From an uncultured Spirochaetales bacterium (lineage in GTDB: Bacteria; Spirochaetota; Spirochaetia; Sphaerochaetales; Sphaerochaetaceae), in assembly GCA_934276695.1 (NCBI GenBank), contig CAKQTF010000073.1:1-5980 (forward strand): a stretch of 5,980 bases of DNA. Reading direction: 5' to 3'. Below are positions 4,782 to 5,980 of this stretch, piece after piece; the stretch's first letter is position 1, and every line of letters begins with the position of its first letter. The notes under the pieces were generated by a model. It had not been told where the DNA came from. It was given only the letters and a program-made list of their open reading frames with translations, and made no database searches. The translations under genes were made by a program, and so were the position numbers.

Positions 4782-5980
4782 ATGATAGATATAAAACAGA
4801 ATTCCATATTCCATTTATCAACAAGAAACACAAGCTATGTCTTTGCATTGCTGCCGAATGGAGCCATCGAGCATATCCATTACGGAAGAAAGCTGCGGGA
4901 TCCTGCATTCAGCATATCGGCACTGAGGGAGAAGCATCTGTCAGCACCAGGGCTCTCAGTGCTTGCAGATAGGAATGAGATGATATCATATGATGATGCG
5001 CTTCTTGAGCTATCTGCTGAAGGCAGAGGCGATTACAGAGTGCCAGCAGTAGCTGTCAGCTATGGAGAGAACGGAGAAAGGACACTTAACCTGAGATTCA
5101 GCAGCTACAAGATAACAAGGGGAATAGTCAGATTCAGGGAATCCTCAATGCCGCAGGCGCTTGCATCGGAAGATGAGGCTGAGACACTCGAAGTCACATA
5201 CAGGGATGATGATGCCGGAGTTGCTGTGATATCATACTACACTATATTCAGCGCATCAGATACCATAACCAGACGCAATTCCATAATCAACACCGGCAGC
5301 AGCCGGCTCTATGTGAGGGCTCTCGCATCCGGCAATCTTGACTTCAGGGCAACAGGATTCAGGATACATACATTCCAGGGCTCATGGGCCAATGAGAGAG
5401 AGGAGTCAGTAACAGAGCTCAGACGCGGGACATTCATCACAGAATCAAGGCATCTCGCATCCGGCCCGGATGCGAATCCAGGCTTCATTCTTGAGAAAGG
5501 AAATGAGTGCTATGCCCTTAACCTGGTCTATTCATCAGCACACAGGGAAAGCATATCAGTAACAAGCAGCGGGATCACGCATGCCGTCTGGGGCATGAAC
5601 AGCGATATGCTCTTCTGGCCTCTTGATAAAGATGAGGTCCTAGAATCCCCTGAGGCTGTGATGATGTACAGCCCATCAGGCCTTGATGCGCTCTCTGACA
5701 TATCCCACATCTTCATAGAAAGGCATATCAGAAGAGGCCTATGGAAAAACAGGCTGAGGCCTGTGATGCTAGGATCCTGGGAAAGCGCTCATTACAGCAT
5801 AAATGAGAAGAAGGCAGCCCAGATGGCAAAGAAAGCCAAAGAGCTCGGATTTGAAGGGATAATCCTCGATGACGGCTGGTTCGGAGCCAGAAGGAATGAC
5901 AGGACAAGCCTAGGCGACTGGTATGCAAATACGATGAAGTTCCCATCAGGGCTTGCTGCGACGTCGGGAGAGGCCCATCT
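4782..5980 (+). CDS. Alpha-galactosidase, glycoside hydrolase family 36 (partial, cut by the window end)
   Basis: The first 399 residues are present; family members are usually about 720-750. The enzyme hydrolyses terminal alpha-1,6-galactosides such as melibiose and raffinose, releasing galactose (EC 3.2.1.22). There is no signal peptide, so it should act in the cytoplasm on imported sugars. Residues 1 to about 320 form the N-terminal beta-supersandwich. It includes the family-typical GSWANERE (200-207), the diverged S-R...NP-F-I-L stretch after it, and YSPSGL (296-301). The catalytic TIM barrel begins at R326 (RPVMLGSWE). It contains LDDGWFG (362-368), whose two aspartates (363, 364) bind the galactose hydroxyls in characterised GH36 enzymes, then SLGDWYAN. 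The nucleophile (KWD motif) and acid/base aspartates lie beyond the edge. GAGG six bases upstream supports the start. It is divergent from the 394-residue gene and probably co-regulated with it. Codon use (AGA/AGG, ATA, TCA, GCA) is typical for the window. Confidence 0.95.
   Translation, partial: MIDIKQNSIFHLSTRNTSYVFALLPNGAIEHIHYGRKLRDPAFSISALREKHLSAPGLSVLADRNEMISYDDALLELSAEGRGDYRVPAVAVSYGENGERTLNLRFSSYKITRGIVRFRESSMPQALASEDEAETLEVTYRDDDAGVAVISYYTIFSASDTITRRNSIINTGSSRLYVRALASGNLDFRATGFRIHTFQGSWANEREESVTELRRGTFITESRHLASGPDANPGFILEKGNECYALNLVYSSAHRESISVTSSGITHAVWGMNSDMLFWPLDKDEVLESPEAVMMYSPSGLDALSDISHIFIERHIRRGLWKNRLRPVMLGSWESAHYSINEKKAAQMAKKAKELGFEGIILDDGWFGARRNDRTSLGDWYANTMKFPSGLAATSGEAH

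Noticed and set aside
1..5980. CRISPR arrays, insertion sequences, rRNA, riboswitches
   Set aside because: No regularly spaced repeats, transposase motifs, rRNA signatures or recognisable riboswitch cores were found on either strand.

Overview
The window looks like a piece of chromosome from a diderm, carbohydrate-fermenting bacterium. A gut-type member of the Spirochaetota (Sphaerochaetaceae or Treponema-like) would fit. The hints are a short lipoprotein with a relaxed lipobox, a Listeria-Bacteroides-type (InlB B) repeat protein, a small signal-peptide-bearing probable outer-membrane barrel, a GH36 alpha-galactosidase, and codon use rich in AGA/AGG, ATA, TCA and GCA. This placement is an inference; no marker gene in the window fixes the taxonomy.

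Layout. Positions 1-348 (minus strand) hold the C-terminal half of a major facilitator superfamily (MFS) sugar-type permease, running off the left edge. Its base composition and codons are GC-rich and CGN/GCG-biased, unlike everything to its right. A compact inverted repeat at 345-367 marks an abrupt junction. Immediately beyond it lies a plus-strand repeat protein (405-1805) that has no secretion signal and no ribosome binding site, so it too seems to have lost its 5' end. Two apparently truncated genes, head to head, with a composition switch between them point to a rearrangement or an assembly chimera.

From 1806 to 2937 come a REP-like palindrome, a strong terminator on the minus strand, a minus-strand lipoprotein gene (start 2597) broken by a +1 frameshift near 2115, and a minus-strand tRNA-Cys (GCA) with its own promoter and terminator.

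From 2938 on there is a plus-strand probable outer-membrane beta-barrel protein that may be translated from a leaderless mRNA. It meets, with a 7-bp tail-to-tail overlap, a minus-strand 394-residue protein of unknown function with features of a galactose-mutarotase-like beta-sandwich. That gene is divergent from a plus-strand GH36 alpha-galactosidase cut off by the right edge. The two share a 69-bp AT-rich promoter region.

How they may work together: the alpha-galactosidase would release galactose from melibiose/raffinose-type oligosaccharides or galactosides in the cytoplasm. Its divergent neighbour may bind or process a sugar in the same pathway. The permease fragment is of a type that could import sugars, but its location across the junction means it should not be assumed to belong to this locus. 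The repeat protein, lipoprotein and barrel protein are envelope proteins without a recognised substrate. I see no complete, clearly new multi-gene system. The most distinctive leads are the uncharacterised divergent partner of the alpha-galactosidase and the duplicated-domain repeat protein.
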